The position numbers and the translations under genes were made by a program. DNA of 64,000 nt. It comes from Krasilnikovia cinnamomea. GTDB taxonomy: Bacteria; Actinomycetota; Actinomycetes; Mycobacteriales; Micromonosporaceae. How positions within the stretch are numbered: the first letter of the stretch is position 1; each line of letters opens with the position of its first letter. The stretch is from positions 5,828,001 to 5,892,000 of the forward strand of contig NZ_SHKY01000001.1 in assembly GCF_004217545.1 (NCBI RefSeq). The letters are read 5' to 3'. Positions 52,690 through 63,911 of the stretch are shown piece after piece. A model generated the notes under the pieces. The model was not told where the DNA came from and did not search any database. It was given only the letters and a program-made list of their open reading frames with translations.

Positions 52690-52950
52690 GTGACCAATGA
52701 TGCCGAAGTTGCGCAGCGGGCAGCCGACATCGAGCGCGAGGCTATTCGCCAGGTAGTCACCGTGCTCCAGCACCGCTTCCCGGATCTGAACGACGCTACC
52801 GTGGCCGGTTACGTCACCGACATCCACAAACGCTTCGACACCGCCCGCATCCGCGACTTCGTGCCACTACTCGTCGAACGTGAGGCCGCGCGCGCCCTGA
52901 CCCGCCTCGCCGACAACACAGTCCCTGCGCCGCGCACACACCCGGAGTAG
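52690..52950 (+). CDS. Three-helix-bundle dimerisation domain small protein
   Basis: An 86-residue cytosolic protein that consists of three helices (EREAIRQVVTVLQHRFPDLND, DATVAGYVTDIHKRFDTARI, FVPLLVEREAARALTRLA). This is the pattern of the actinobacterial three-helix-bundle dimerisation family, often a free-standing domain of unknown role. The GTG start has no clear ribosome site and may be leaderless. It stands alone, 240 bases after the YibE/F gene. Confidence 0.7.
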   Translation: MTNDAEVAQRAADIEREAIRQVVTVLQHRFPDLNDATVAGYVTDIHKRFDTARIRDFVPLLVEREAARALTRLADNTVPAPRTHPE

Positions 52951-53195
52951 ACCCGCGGCGTGCCGCTACGACGGCAGCCTCTTGAATACCGTCGCCTGCG
53001 CCGAGTTGGACGACCCCGGCGGCGGGTATCGACAGGGATTTGCAGGGGCGTCCCGCATCCGTGCGATGGTCAGCGGACAGTGGGCAAGAACTCCGCATTC
53101 GACCGCCTTCCACAGAGGAACGTTATGTGAACGACGGATGAAATCCCACGATGTGACATCCGGGTCGACCGCATTCGGGAGTTAACCTCCTTGTT

Positions 53196-54200
53196 ATGCG
53201 GCTCGGCGTGCTGGATGTCGGTTCGAATACCGTGCACCTGCTGATCGTCGACGCGCACCGGGGCGGCCATCCCAATCCCATGCGTTCGGAAAAGACGGAG
53301 TTGCGGCTCGCCGAGCACCTCGAGGCGGGGCAGCTGACGAGAGCGGGAGCCTGGGGGCTGGTCCGTGCCGTAGCGCGGGCGAAGGCTGCCGCGACGATAG
53401 CGGGCTGCGAGGAGTTGCTCGCGTTCGCAACCTCGGCGCTGCGTGACGCGGACAACTCGGCTGCGGTCCTGGCACAGGTACGGGCCGAAACCGGCGTCAA
53501 CTTGGAGGTGCTGTCCGGCGAAGACGAGGCCCGTTACACCTTCCTCGCGGTTCGCCGCTGGTACGGCTGGTCGGCCGGACAGCTATTGGTGCTGGACATC
53601 GGCGGCGGATCATTGGAGCTGGCCGCGGGTCGCGACGAAGACCCCGAGGTGGCGCTGTCACTGCCGCTGGGTGCCGGACGACTCACCAGGCAGCGGCTGA
53701 CCGACGACCCACCCCCGCGGCGCGACGTCGAGGCCCTCGCCGATGACCTCGACGCGACCCTACGGCCGGTGGCCCAGCTGATACGGCAGGCGGGGCCATT
53801 CGAACTCGCCGTCGGCACATCCAAGACGTTTCGCTCGCTGGCTCGCCTCGCCGGGGCCGCCCCGTCCGGCGCCCGCCTGCGAGCCCGCCGGACCCTCACC
53901 CAAGTCGGACTGCGCCAGCTGTTTGGCTTCATCAGCCGGATGGCAGCAACCGACCTGGCCAACCTGGACGGAGTCAGTCCCGGCCGCGCCCACCAACTCG
54001 TGGCCGGCGCGCTGGTGGCCGGGGCCGCGATGCGGGCGCTGGAGGTCAGAGAGCTGGAGATTTGTCCGTGGGCGCTACGCGAAGGCGTGATCCTGCGCCG
54101 GCTGGACACACTTGGCGTACCCAACCCGTGCCAACGGCCATGGCCACTCACCGACCGGCACCCACGACGGGTCGTCAACCTCGCACAACGACAGTGCTGA
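53196..54200 (+). CDS. Exopolyphosphatase (Ppx/GppA family)
   Basis: A 334-residue ASKHA-fold phosphatase. The N-terminal phosphate-1 motif reads GVLDVGSNTVHLLIVD, SALRDADNSAAVL and SGEDEARYTFLAV follow, and the second phosphate motif is VLDIGGGSLELAAG. It hydrolyses inorganic polyphosphate and/or pppGpp. The length (about 300-340) matches the short Ppx1-type proteins of actinomycetes that lack the C-terminal HD domain. It stands alone and converges with a STAS gene. Confidence 0.9.
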   Translation: MRLGVLDVGSNTVHLLIVDAHRGGHPNPMRSEKTELRLAEHLEAGQLTRAGAWGLVRAVARAKAAATIAGCEELLAFATSALRDADNSAAVLAQVRAETGVNLEVLSGEDEARYTFLAVRRWYGWSAGQLLVLDIGGGSLELAAGRDEDPEVALSLPLGAGRLTRQRLTDDPPPRRDVEALADDLDATLRPVAQLIRQAGPFELAVGTSKTFRSLARLAGAAPSGARLRARRTLTQVGLRQLFGFISRMAATDLANLDGVSPGRAHQLVAGALVAGAAMRALEVRELEICPWALREGVILRRLDTLGVPNPCQRPWPLTDRHPRRVVNLAQRQC

Positions 54201-54240
54201 GCCCGCGTCCAAACCTGCCGTTCTGCCGGGCCCGGTTGCT

Positions 54241-54257
54241 GGCCTGCTGGTCAGGCC
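54241..54257. terminator. Short hairpin between convergent ppx and STAS genes
   Basis: GGCCTG and CAGGCC form a 6-base stem with a 5-base loop, overlapping the STAS stop. It could end both transcripts. Confidence 0.35.
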
Positions 54258-54583
54258 ATGGCGGCGGTCCGGCGCAGCCGCTGGACTGGCACGCCGGCCG
54301 TGGAGAGTTGGTCGGCGATGTGTTCCGAGGGGTTGTGGACGAACACCGCGACGCCGTGATCGTCGCCTAGGCCACAAACCGCGGACATGGTGCCCGCCGC
54401 GATCGGGTCCAGGCGAAATACGTCGGTCAGGTCGAGGACGAGCCGGGAAGGCCGAACCTTGCGAACGGTGCGGACGAGAACTTGCTGGAGGTGCACGACG
54501 TCGGCTTCGCCGACCACGCCGCGCGGGCGGATGACGACCGTCCCGTCGGGTTCGGTGCGAACCTCGAGTGTCGACACATCCAT
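54251..54583 (-). CDS. STAS-domain anti-sigma factor antagonist
   Basis: A 110-residue STAS protein (VVIRPRGVVGEADVVHLQQVL, RPSRLVLDLTDVFRLDPIAAG, GLGDDHGVAVFVHNPS). The canonical phosphorylated Ser/Thr sits in the DSxG-type loop; here the loop reads FRLDPIAAGT, where Asp-Pro replaces the usual Asp-Ser, so switch control by an RsbW-type kinase may be lost. I start at the ATG at 54583; an earlier GTG-rich extension is less likely. No anti-sigma kinase gene is adjacent. Confidence 0.78.
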   Translation of the reverse strand: MDVSTLEVRTEPDGTVVIRPRGVVGEADVVHLQQVLVRTVRKVRPSRLVLDLTDVFRLDPIAAGTMSAVCGLGDDHGVAVFVHNPSEHIADQLSTAGVPVQRLRRTAAMA

Positions 54584-55105
54584 TCGATTCACCCTTCGTT
54601 GCCTCCACCCAACACCGAGGCATCGACACGACCACACGTGCGCCGAGTTGGCCCGGAGCCGGCCTCAGCGTGACAACCGTCCAACGACTCCGGAGGGCGT
54701 TCTCATCGAATGGCTGGTCGGAAGGCGGTGGCGCATTGTCGCCTCACGACACTGGGATGCGACCGCACGCATTCACCTTGCACTGCCGTGCGGCCGACGT
54801 GCACGAAACAGCAAGTGTCTAGTGGATGAATGATGGGTGCTCGCTCGCCTCGTGCTTGGGTCAGTCAAGCTGGCCCGACAACGCCACTCGCCAGATCCCG
54901 TTCCCCGCGACGGAGATCGCCGTACATGCGGACGCCGGCATCCAGTTACGGCGGTGCAGGGTTTGCGGCGTACGCTCGGCGGCGGCACGCCGCCATGCGT
55001 GACAGCCTGATTGGCCGCGGGACTGCCAGGTGGACGTTGGTGATCGCTCGTTCCGCAGCGGCTGGCCCGCACATGCGGCGGTAGACCCGCCGGGGAAGGA
55101 TCGTG
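54584..55105. other. Intergenic region with no recognisable gene
   Basis: These 522 bases lie between the STAS gene (leftward) and glycogen phosphorylase (rightward) and must hold both promoters. Short frames exist on both strands but none shows a domain or a good start. Confidence 0.4.
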
Positions 55106-57556
<2,451 letters not shown>

Positions 57557-57736
57557 CCGATCGGCTCAGCGCAGACCGCTGCGGATGGCACCCTCTTCGG
57601 AAGCGCGCATCGATCCGCCACCCACGATCGCGATCGAGACCGACGGGTGGCGGCGAAGTCAGCGGCCTGGTCCTCGCCGGGTGAGCCGGACGCCTGCCGC
57701 CGTCCTGACGAGGGAACCCAGGTGCTGGTGGGAGCG

Positions 57737-57835
57737 TCAGGTGGTGCTGAAGATGCGGCGGACGAGCGCGGCGGCGAGGGCGAGAACGGCGGCGCTGAGG
57801 ACCTGGATGAGAACCTGGGTGAGGATGTGCTCCAT
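57737..57835 (-). CDS. Small hydrophobic membrane peptide (32 residues)
   Basis: The minus strand holds a 32-codon frame with GGAGA 5 bases before its ATG. The peptide starts MEHILTQVLIQVLSAAV, continues with an Ala/Leu-rich helix and ends in a basic patch and RIFSTT, as a single-span membrane peptide would. It lies 87 bases after the stop of the large P-type ATPase gene on the same strand. Small hydrophobic subunits such as KdpF attend other P-type ATPases, so a partner role is conceivable. It matches no family I know, and it may be chance, although the ribosome site and composition argue for a real gene. Confidence 0.45.
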   Translation of the reverse strand: MEHILTQVLIQVLSAAVLALAAALVRRIFSTT

Positions 57836-57922
57836 GGTGGTCTCCGGCGGGGGCGGGGCGGTCGGGTGTCCTCACCGTACGCCGTTCACTTAACCTGTGT
57901 GCAATGTTTCAGTGACATTCGC

Positions 57923-60900
57923 CTATACGGACAGCTTCTGTTCGTGGTCGGTCGTGAGGCGGTTGCCGAGGCGGCCAAGAACGCCACCCGCGGCCGAGGC
58001 GGCCAGCACGATGGTCCAGGCCACCGGGCCCAGCGGCCGGCAACCGAAGAAGATGCTGGTCGGCGGCAGTTGGATGAGACTGGCCAGGGCGAGGGCGGAC
58101 CCGGCGGCGGCGGCGAGCACGAGCGGGTCGCCGCGGCCAGCCAGGGCGGTCTGGGCGAGTTGGGCGCCGACGAGGCTGGCGAGGGCGACCGTGCTGGCGC
58201 GTCCATGCGTTCCGGTGGCGCGGGCGGCGAGCCATCCACCGGTGGCGGCGATCGTCGTGGCGGCGGCGCGTACGGCGATGTCGCGGTTGAGATCCTTGCC
58301 GACGGCCGTGTCCGGGCCGGCATGCAGCAGCTCGTTCGCGCTGATGTTGCGGGGTGGGCGGGCGGCCAGGGCCAGCGCGGGGAGCAGGTCGGTGACCAGG
58401 TTGATCAGTAACAATTGCCGGGCCCCGAGCGGTGGGCGGGGGGAGACCAGTGCGCTGATGAGCGTGAAGGCGATCTCGCCGAGGTTGCCGCCGATCAGCA
58501 GCGCGACGCTGTCGCGGACCGCGGTCCACAAGGCCCGGCCCTCGATCACGGTGTCGACGATCGTTTCGACCCGGTCATCGGTGATGACGATGTCGGCGGC
58601 CTCCCGGGCGGCGGTGGTGCCACGGTCGCCGAGGGCGATTCCGACCTCGGCGAGGCGGATGGCGGGGGCGTCGTTGGCGCCGTCGCCGGTGACCGCGACG
58701 ACCCGGCCGGCGCGGCGCAACGCGCGGACCAGCGTGACCTTGTGGGCCGGGCTGGTTCGGGCGAACACCGTGGCTTCGGCGACCAGCTTGGTCAGCTCGT
58801 CGTCGGTGCAGGCGTCGATCTCGGCTCCGGTGACCGGCCGGTGGCCGTTGAGGATGCCCAACTCCGCGGCGATCGCGGCCGCTGTGCTGGGGTGGTCGCC
58901 GGTGAGCATGGCGATATCTACCCCGGCGGCGCGCAGCTGCCGTACGGCGGCCGCGGCGGTGGGGCGTACCGGGTCGGCCAGGGCGAGCAGGCCGAGGAAC
59001 GTCAACCGGTCGACGCGCTCGTCATCGAGGTGACCTGCGTCGGAGGCGGAGCGTTCGGCCACCGCCAGGACGCGGTAGCCCTGCCGGGCGAGGTGTTCGA
59101 CGTGCCCGTCGAGGCCGGCGCGGTCGTCGTCGGTCAGCGGCCGCTCCCCGTGTTCGTCGCAGCGGCGCAGGCAGCGGGGGAGTACGGTCTCGGGGGCGCC
59201 CTTGACGCTGATTCGCCGGCCGTTGGCGTCGTCGCCGAGCACGGCGTGGAAGCCGCGGCCGGGTTCGAACGGCAGTTCGCGGCGCATCCGCCAGCCCGGC
59301 GCGCCGTCGGTGATCGTGACGGCGCAGCGGTCGCCCGCGTCGGCGACGGCTCGATCGGTGGGGTGCGGTAGATGTTGTCCCGGCTCGGGGGCGGGGGTGG
59401 CGCGCAGTCCGGCGGCCAGCACGTCGCGGTGGTGGCCGGTAAGGTCCGCGCAGTCTTGATCGTCGTGGCCGTCGCTGATCCGGCGCAGGGAGATGCGGCC
59501 TTCGGTGAGGGTGCCGGTCTTGTCGAAGCACACGACGTCGACGCGACCGAGTGCTTCCATGGTGCGGGGGTTGCGCACCAGCACGTTGCGGCGGGACAAC
59601 CGGCGGGCCGCCGCGAGCTGGGCCACCGTGGCGACGAACGGCAGTCCTTCGGGGACGGCTGCCACGGCCAGGGCCACGGCCTCGCCGAGACTGCGGCCGA
59701 GACGTCCGCGCAGCGCACCGGCGGCCAGCAGGATCCCGGCGGCACCGACCGCGACCGGCACCGAGGCGGCGGTCAGCTTCTGCAGCCGTACCTCCACGCC
59801 GGCGGCCGGTTGCTGGCCGGTGGCGCTGTGCGCGCCGCGTCCGGCCTCGGTGGCCGGGCCGGTGGCCACGACCACGGCGGCGCCGGTCCCGGCCGCCACG
59901 GTGGTGCCGGCGTAGATCATGCTGGTCCGCTCGGCCACCTCGGTTGCCGTGCTGGGTGCGGTCTGTTTAGCCACCGGCAGGGACTCTCCGGTGAGCGCGG
60001 ACTCGTCCATCTCCAAGCCGGAAACCTCGATCAGGCGGCAGTCGGCGGGCACCGCATCGCCGGGCGCCACCACGATCACGTCGCCCGGCGCGAGCTGGTC
60101 GGCGTCGATCTCGGCCTCCGCCCCGTCGCGGCGTACCCGGATCCGCAGCGCCGTGGTGCGCAGCAGCCGGCGCAATGCCCGGCTGGCGGCCAGCCGTTGT
60201 ACGCCGCCGAGCAGCGCGTTGGCGGCCAGCACCCCGCCGACCAGGCCGGCGTCGCTGACCGCGCCGGTGGCCGCCGAGATTCCCGCGCCGGCCGTCAGCG
60301 GCGCGGTCAGCGGTGTGTCGAGTTCGGCGACCGTGGCGGCCAGCAGGCCATCCTCGGTAGCGTCCGAACCGTCGACACCGGGGACGCCGCTCCGGCGCGC
60401 GTCGGCGTCAGCGGAACTCAACCCGGCCGCTGACGTGTGCAGCAGGCGCCAGAGCTCCGCTACGGGCAGAGCGTGCCACGCGGTGGTGTCCAGTGGCACC
60501 GGGACAGCGAGGCGGGCCAGTCCGGACACCGACCACACCGCGGCGCCGACCGCCGCCAGGGCCGCCAGACTCACCGGGACACCGGCCCGGCGGCCCGCTC
60601 CGCCCGCCGGGCCAGCGACGCTGAACAGCGCCCCGGTGGCGGTGCCCAGCAACGCCAGCCGGACGCTGCGCTCATCGGACCGGCGGGCCAGCGCCGTCGC
60701 CTGCAGCGCCAGCCACACGTCGGCCAGCTCGCCACCGGCCAGCAGATGCGCGCCCCAGGGCGGCCGCTTCCCGGCGGTCGCCACACCGATGCCGCAGTCG
60801 GCGGCTGCCAGCGCCGCATCGTTTCGGCCCGCGACCAGCAGAACCCCGGCTCCGGCGGCCTGCAGCTCGCGCACCGAGGCCGCCATCCGGGAGCCGCCCG

Positions 60901-62284
60901 GCACCGTCTCGACGCCCAGCCTGTCTCCCAACCCGGAGCTCTTGCCCGCCACCATCAGGCGACCCGCCGTGCGTGCCGCCTGTACGACCTGCTCGGCGAG
61001 TGGATGCAGTTCCGGCTCCAGCGTGGCCACCGCGACCACTTGGTCCTCGCGCGTGAGCACCAGGGTCCGGGCGCCGGCCCGGCGAGCAGCCGTGACCGTG
61101 TCGGGGGCGGAGACGCTGACAGCGGTCGGCGGCCCCAACCGCCACCGGCCACGATGCACGGTCTCCCGGGGCCGCGTCACCTCCAGCATGTCGGCGACCC
61201 GGGCTCGCACGGCGGCCTGGTCGGCGCCACCGACGACACCCACGTCGACGACCTTCCAACGATCGGTCAGCAACAACGCCGCGTCGATCACTACTGTGTC
61301 GATACGGTCCAGGCGACGCAACGCGGCGGGATCCCGTACCACCACGTCCCGCTCGGCCAGCAGCCGACCCACCTGCGCGGCGTACGCCTCGTGCCCGGCG
61401 GTGGCGGCACGCGGCGCCCCCACCGTCACGGCCTGCGCGGCCCGACGCAGCCCACCCCACGCGGCGGCGGCGGCCGCTGCCGGCACCAGCCGACTCATCC
61501 GCCGTACGTGGCGCTGCACCGGCCCGTCCGGCAGCGGCGCGGGCCGGGTCGCCACCTCGACCGGGTCAGCCGCCGCCGTGACGGCGTCGGCGCACAAGCG
61601 AGGCTCCCGGCGCTGCCATACTCGCTGGCCGGCCAGCGCCTCACCCACCTGCATCGCCCGGACGGCGGCCTCCGCCAGTGGTGTCAGGGGCGCCTGTGCC
61701 ACGGCGGACACCAGCGCGGTCGCGGCATTGAGGCCCAGGTCCACCGTCCGGGCGCCGAGGCGCCGCTCCAACCACGGGCGTAGTCCTGGCACCACGTCCA
61801 CCGCGTGGACCGCAGCCATCGTTTCGCCCGGTAAGGCGGGGATCCGCAGCGCTCGGCCCAGCAACCCGGTGGCCCCGCCCAGCACCAGACCGGCCAGCGA
61901 GCCTGCGGCCTGCACCCCCGGCCGGACGTCCCCGGGGTAGGACGCGTCCGCCGAGCCGGAGCGTTGGAAGTGGTCGGCTCCGTTCACCGCCCCGATCACC
62001 TCGGACGCGCTGGTCACGTGGGGGTCGAAGTCGACGATCACCCGCCCGAGTGGTGCGTTGACCGCGGCCCACCGTACCCCTGGTAACCCCCGCGCGGCCG
62101 TAGCCATGTGCGCCGCGTATTTCACCGCCGTCGCGTTGTTGACGCCAGGAACTCCGATGTGGACCCGACCGGGGCGCGCCCACACCGGTGGGGTGCTGGC
62201 CCGGACCGGTGTGGGCCCTGCCGTTTCCTGGTTGATTCCGGGTGAATGGGTCGACGGCGCAACGATCGGCGTCGCGGTCTGCAT
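57923..62284 (-). CDS. Large cation-transporting P-type ATPase (CtpH/CtpI-like)
   Basis: A 1453-residue membrane ATPase. The N-terminus has an HMA-like fold (VHIGVPGVNNATAVKYAAH, WAAVNAPLGRVIVDFD) and a second, pseudo-ATPase-like half (about 200-560, e.g. TLVLTREDQVVAVATLEPEL). The true catalytic core follows: TGES near residue 763, the phosphorylated Asp in CFDKTGTLTEG near 918, the hinge VTGDGANDAPAIRLAEVGIALG near 1200, and C-terminal helices. Such double-length proteins are typical of mycobacterial CtpH and CtpI and related actinomycetes; the transported ion is not established (Ca or other divalent cations are usually proposed). GAGGTG precedes the ATG at 62284 by 4 bases; an in-frame start at 62503 overlaps the upstream gene. 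Confidence 0.9.
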   Translation of the reverse strand: MQTATPIVAPSTHSPGINQETAGPTPVRASTPPVWARPGRVHIGVPGVNNATAVKYAAHMATAARGLPGVRWAAVNAPLGRVIVDFDPHVTSASEVIGAVNGADHFQRSGSADASYPGDVRPGVQAAGSLAGLVLGGATGLLGRALRIPALPGETMAAVHAVDVVPGLRPWLERRLGARTVDLGLNAATALVSAVAQAPLTPLAEAAVRAMQVGEALAGQRVWQRREPRLCADAVTAAADPVEVATRPAPLPDGPVQRHVRRMSRLVPAAAAAAAWGGLRRAAQAVTVGAPRAATAGHEAYAAQVGRLLAERDVVVRDPAALRRLDRIDTVVIDAALLLTDRWKVVDVGVVGGADQAAVRARVADMLEVTRPRETVHRGRWRLGPPTAVSVSAPDTVTAARRAGARTLVLTREDQVVAVATLEPELHPLAEQVVQAARTAGRLMVAGKSSGLGDRLGVETVPGGSRMAASVRELQAAGAGVLLVAGRNDAALAAADCGIGVATAGKRPPWGAHLLAGGELADVWLALQATALARRSDERSVRLALLGTATGALFSVAGPAGGAGRRAGVPVSLAALAAVGAAVWSVSGLARLAVPVPLDTTAWHALPVAELWRLLHTSAAGLSSADADARRSGVPGVDGSDATEDGLLAATVAELDTPLTAPLTAGAGISAATGAVSDAGLVGGVLAANALLGGVQRLAASRALRRLLRTTALRIRVRRDGAEAEIDADQLAPGDVIVVAPGDAVPADCRLIEVSGLEMDESALTGESLPVAKQTAPSTATEVAERTSMIYAGTTVAAGTGAAVVVATGPATEAGRGAHSATGQQPAAGVEVRLQKLTAASVPVAVGAAGILLAAGALRGRLGRSLGEAVALAVAAVPEGLPFVATVAQLAAARRLSRRNVLVRNPRTMEALGRVDVVCFDKTGTLTEGRISLRRISDGHDDQDCADLTGHHRDVLAAGLRATPAPEPGQHLPHPTDRAVADAGDRCAVTITDGAPGWRMRRELPFEPGRGFHAVLGDDANGRRISVKGAPETVLPRCLRRCDEHGERPLTDDDRAGLDGHVEHLARQGYRVLAVAERSASDAGHLDDERVDRLTFLGLLALADPVRPTAAAAVRQLRAAGVDIAMLTGDHPSTAAAIAAELGILNGHRPVTGAEIDACTDDELTKLVAEATVFARTSPAHKVTLVRALRRAGRVVAVTGDGANDAPAIRLAEVGIALGDRGTTAAREAADIVITDDRVETIVDTVIEGRALWTAVRDSVALLIGGNLGEIAFTLISALVSPRPPLGARQLLLINLVTDLLPALALAARPPRNISANELLHAGPDTAVGKDLNRDIAVRAAATTIAATGGWLAARATGTHGRASTVALASLVGAQLAQTALAGRGDPLVLAAAAGSALALASLIQLPPTSIFFGCRPLGPVAWTIVLAASAAGGVLGRLGNRLTTDHEQKLSV

Positions 62285-62301
62285 CGTCACCTCACGCAGC
62301 T

Positions 62302-62823
62302 CTACACCGCGGCGTTGTGCGAGGTCGTCCTGGTTGTGGCAATGCCAGCGTCGTATTTCCGCGGCTCCTGCTTCGTCGCATGCGCCTCGGTGTCCTGTTG
62401 GTGCGCGGCTCTTGCCGACTGTCCTTCCGAACGTGATCTGGCAAGACGGGCGACCCAGGCGCCGGCCTTGGCCAGTCCATGGAATCCGCGCGTCGTGGCC
62501 CACCGTCCGCCTCCCAGGACCGCGTCCGTCCAGCGGCCGACTTCAGCTGTCACCCAGCGCGTGGAGAACTGCACCGTCACGATCGGAAACCGCACCACTC
62601 GGGCGGGGTGCTCAGCGCCTTGGTCAAGGCCGTCGGCACCGCGCTCCCGCGTCTCTGCCGGGTGCTCGGACGCCGCGGTCTCGTCATCGTCCGCCATGTC
62701 GCTGCGCACCTCCGAGCGGCCCTGCTTCACCTCATGGGCCTTGGCCGACTTGATGCCGGTCGAACGCCGACCGCCTCGCTGCGTCTTACCCGTCGTCCCC
62801 TCGGTGGTCATCTGCCCCACCGC
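62302..62823 (-). CDS. Hydrophilic protein encoded before the P-type ATPase
   Basis: A frame of about 173 residues ends 17 bases before the ATPase ATG. The sequence is highly charged at the start (GKTQRGGRRSTGIKSAKAHE), has one amphipathic core (VVRFPIVTVQFSTRWVTAEVG, VLGGGRWATTRGFHGLAKAG) and a charged tail. I know no family. GGAGGAGG lies about 10 bases before the ATG at 62823; the frame is open further upstream to 63027. The close spacing suggests an operon with the ATPase. Confidence 0.5.
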   Translation of the reverse strand, partial: AVGQMTTEGTTGKTQRGGRRSTGIKSAKAHEVKQGRSEVRSDMADDDETAASEHPAETRERGADGLDQGAEHPARVVRFPIVTVQFSTRWVTAEVGRWTDAVLGGGRWATTRGFHGLAKAGAWVARLARSRSEGQSARAAHQQDTEAHATKQEPRKYDAGIATTRTTSHNAAV

Positions 62824-63098
62824 CTCCTCCAGGCTGGTATTGCTGGCGTTGAGGGTGTACCCCGCCGTGCTGGTCATCATGTTCACTATGTCGCCATTGG
62901 ACGGACGTGTACTGTCACGCCCAGCGTAAGCGGACAATGTGACATCAATATGTGCTATTGGCGACGGTTGGTGCAGGCCGGACCACGCTGCCGACCCATG
63001 CCGGCCGTTCGGCGCACAGATGATCATTCATCTGTGATCTATTCCGTCGTCGGCCTACGTACAGCGCTCATGCCGGCGATGTCCCTACGTTGCTGGCC

Positions 63099-63704
63099 AT
63101 GACACCACGACTGCGTTCGGGTCTGCTCGCCCTGCTCACTACCACGACGATCACCCTCGGGGCGCCCGCCGCCGCTTATGGCGCACCGCCGGCTGCCCCA
63201 TCGATCGCCGGGCACAGCCTGCCGCCCTACCAGACCTGGATCGCGGACGTGACCGCCGTGACGAGCGCGGCGCAGCGGTACCTCGCCGACCGCCTGCCGG
63301 ACTCGTCGGTGAAGCCGGCGATCGTGCTCGACATCGACAACACCGCCCTGGAGACCACGTACCGGCCGGGCCTGGTCTCGCCCGCGACCGCGCCGGTGCT
63401 GGCCCTGGCGCGGCAGGCCGCGGCCGACGGCGCCGCCGTCTTCTTCGTCACCGCCCGGCCCCAGGTGCTGGGCTGGCAGACCGCGGTCAACCTCAGGGGA
63501 GCGGGCTACCCCGTCGCCGATGCCTATCTGCGGCCGTGGTTCAACACCCAGCCCGACGCCGGGTTCAAGACCGCGACGCGCAAGCAGATCGAGGATCTCG
63601 GCTACCGCATCGTGGCAAACATCGGCAACAACCCGAGCGACCTGTCCGGCGGATTCGCCGAGCGCACCTTCAAACTCCCGGACTACGACGGCCAGCTGAT
63701 CTGA
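63099..63704 (+). CDS. Secreted HAD-family acid phosphatase (class B-like)
   Basis: A 201-residue exported phosphatase. The signal peptide is LLALLTTTTITLGAPAAAYG. The HAD nucleophile motif is AIVLDIDNTALETTY (both Asp present), the second motif is VFFVTARP, and a late acidic-loop segment is IVANIGNNPSDL. This pattern is the plant-like/class B acid phosphatase group (PF03767). It would release phosphate from organic esters outside the cell. The start is the ATG at 63099; a TTG at 63090 is also in frame. Confidence 0.9.
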   Translation: MTPRLRSGLLALLTTTTITLGAPAAAYGAPPAAPSIAGHSLPPYQTWIADVTAVTSAAQRYLADRLPDSSVKPAIVLDIDNTALETTYRPGLVSPATAPVLALARQAAADGAAVFFVTARPQVLGWQTAVNLRGAGYPVADAYLRPWFNTQPDAGFKTATRKQIEDLGYRIVANIGNNPSDLSGGFAERTFKLPDYDGQLI

Positions 63705-63711
63705 GCCAACC

Positions 63712-63741
63712 GCGTGGGCGGGTCAGGCGACCCGCCCACGC
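63712..63741 (+). terminator. Strong hairpin after the phosphatase gene
   Basis: Perfect 13-base arms (GCGTGGGCGGGTC and complement) flank an AGGC loop, 7 bases after the stop. It has no T-run. Confidence 0.82.
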
Positions 63742-63911
63742 ACCATCGACAACCATCACCACGCATCTGATCGCCTACGCGTACGGACCCCCTGAACCGC
63801 AAGCGCAACGCCTACGGCCACCAGGCCGGCGGCATCCTGCGCCAGCGCGGCGTCGTCACTTAAGCAAATGAAAATCGTTGCCATTAACGGTGCTGATGTC
63901 TAGTTTGGGAT

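Noticed and set aside
59919..61940. A long plus-strand frame opposite the P-type ATPase
   Set aside because: It is rich in Ser, Thr, Ala and Arg without a fold, and lies antiparallel to a well-conserved ATPase.
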